Assembly: GCA_003833135.1 (NCBI GenBank)
Contig: QZLH01000140.1
Coordinates: forward strand, 71,115 to 115,457
Length of the DNA stretch: 44,343 nucleotides
Reading direction: 5' to 3'
From: Oehlia diaphana
Lineage: Eukaryota > Glomeromycota > Glomeromycetes > Glomerales > Glomeraceae
Part shown: in pieces, positions 43,223 through 44,343 of the stretch
Position numbering within the stretch: position 1 is the stretch's first letter
Layout of the letters: each line of letters begins with the position of its first letter
Notes under the pieces: model-generated
Told to the model about the DNA's origin: nothing
What the model saw: only the letters and a program-made list of their open reading frames with translations
Databases searched by the model: none
Program-made: the position numbers and the translations under genes

Positions 43223-44085
43223 TTATCTATAATAACTAAAGATTATTCTTTTATAAAAAATAACAAAAGAAAGAAGTAAAATTTTCCTTCTTTTAAAAAC
43301 AAATTAAATGAAATATTATTAAATTATACAAGTAAAACTATTTATTTTCTTCATATTCTATCTATTTATATATATATCTATTTTCCTCACTCCCTTGCAA
43401 TACTTTCTGGTGCTTTTCTATAACTTTTCTAACACTGCTTTCATTAAACTTATATTCTTTTATTATAATGACCTGTCATTGCTCAAATACTTCATGTCAA
43501 AATCAAGAGCAATATTTTAATATTTACTTATATATAAATACACTTCTTCTTTTATCAATATTCATTTCTATTTTACCTTTTATAATACTGGATCATATTG
43601 GTCACATAGCAGTTTCCTATGGAACGTATATGTGGAATGTTACAACCACTGACAAAATCATTCTCCATCTAATATAATATAAGAATCTAACTATTGTTAG
43701 AATTAATGGTTATTTTAGAAAATTTTATAATCAGATCTTTTCTTCTATACCTTGTAAAGAATATAAAGAGCATTTAATTTATACAAATCAGTATTATGAA
43801 GAAGAAATTTAATGGCCTTCTAAAAAATATACTATCACATTTCAAGAAGTTAAAAATCTTCCATTAATATTGATAATATTAAAAAAAATTATTCTATTGG
43901 AAATACTTTTAGGATTATTAAATATTTTTTTTTTTTACAAATAATACTACTTATAATCTCATAACTATTGAAATTAGAGCTACAGCAAGATAATTCTTTT
44001 TTAAGCTAAAAAAAAGTTGATGACAGGTTATTAACCAATTAATAACTAAGGTGGTCTTGGTTTATGATATCCTACTTATGGGTCT
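43223..44085. other. Degenerate AT-rich region
   Basis: No intact gene is supported. A 69-codon frame at 43468-43677 has a hydrophobic run (LLLLSIFISILPFIIL) but looks like T-rich chance sequence. A second open patch at 43690-43812 reads VRINGYFRKFYNQIF and KEYKEHLIY before a stop and could be another gene relic. Confidence 0.4.
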
Positions 44086-44310
44086 ATGGAAAGAAGATAC
44101 AATTTACATGAACAACCTTTTGAAATGTTATACAAATATTTTGATGATTTTAATGATAATACTAGTTTAAAAAGTATATCAAAAAAGATAACTAAAAAAG
44201 TGAATGCAGCAATTTCATATACTCCATTTAATTCTGACATCTTTGTTGTGCCCCAAGTTGTGATCTGCCCCAATTTAAAATTGGGGCAGATCCATTTTGC
44301 CCGAAATTGA
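44086..44310 (+). CDS. Open frame running into a palindromic repeat
   Basis: 74 codons from ATG 44086. The first about 55 (MERRYNLHEQPFEMLYKYFD, then SLKSISKKITKKVNAAISY) look protein-like. The last about 19 are encoded by the palindrome at 44262-44327 and are therefore probably not ancestral. Function unknown. It may be the end of a gene truncated by repeat insertion. Confidence 0.3.
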   Translation: MERRYNLHEQPFEMLYKYFDDFNDNTSLKSISKKITKKVNAAISYTPFNSDIFVVPQVVICPNLKLGQIHFARN

Positions 44311-44337
44311 AATTTCAATTTTGGGCAATCCAACTTG
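44255..44337. repeat. Nested palindromes at the right edge
   Basis: A perfect 15-bp inverted repeat (GATCTGCCCCAATTT) at 44262-44276 and 44278-44292 has a one-base loop. A second hairpin at 44297-44327 pairs TTGCCCGAAATTG with its near-complement (one mismatch). CAAGTTG at 44255 and CAACTTG at 44331 bracket both. The layout suggests a fold-back element, possibly cut by the window edge. Confidence 0.8.
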
Positions 44338-44343
44338 AAATTT

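Noticed and set aside
43468..43677. 69-codon frame with a hydrophobic segment
   Set aside because: T-rich DNA readily yields such segments; no promoter, partner exon or family resemblance.

Overview
The window is strongly AT-rich eukaryotic DNA. Its genes have many short introns with GT..AG borders, long A/T homopolymers separate them, and no bacterial operon signals are seen. Gene content (a tandem family of MIR-domain genes, an F-box/LRR gene, a eukaryotic-type glutathione synthetase, relics of a hAT transposon) and the AT-rich, repeat-laden style fit an arbuscular mycorrhizal fungus such as Rhizophagus (Glomeromycotina). The taxon is an inference; no rRNA or marker gene is present to prove it.

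The dominant feature is one expanded gene family: 11 copies in three blocks (three on + at 4.5-10.3 kb, three on - at 19.7-24.6 kb, five on + at 29.8-38.2 kb). Each copy has four exons with intron phases 0, 1, 0. The protein is about 330-345 residues. Its N-terminal helical half of about 160 residues resembles a Ty3/gypsy-type Gag capsid domain, and its C-terminal half is a three-motif MIR beta-trefoil (SDF2/PMT type). No signal peptide or membrane segment is visible. I assembled seven copies as intact spliced genes (starts at 8949, 20964-, 24619-, 29763, 33156, 34867, 36913). Four are broken (4516, 6321, about 22150-, 31462). The 29.8-36 kb block repeats with a period of about 1.7 kb and carries its TATA box along.

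Between and beside the family lie three other genes. A ten-exon gene at 12711-16045 (-) encodes a thermolysin-like zinc metallopeptidase with a beta-trefoil-like N-terminal region. A ten-exon glutathione synthetase (24921-27075, +) is divergent from one MIR copy. An intronless 738-residue F-box/leucine-rich-repeat gene (27343-29559, -) is convergent with glutathione synthetase and divergent from the next MIR copy.

The two ends (1-4.5 kb and 38.2-44.3 kb), together with 10.3-12.7 kb and 16.1-19.7 kb, hold no intact gene that I can support. They contain tandem and inverted repeats, a fold-back/MITE-like element (38461-38641), three diverged copies of a dispersed repeat (39.0-39.8 kb), a hAT transposase relic (40144-40371), other decayed coding fragments, and nested palindromes at the right edge.

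Most of the array looks like recent birth-and-death evolution of a lineage-specific Gag-like/MIR fusion family. I regard this as the most interesting system in the window. Exon coordinates were worked out by hand from splice signals, reading frame and comparison among copies.
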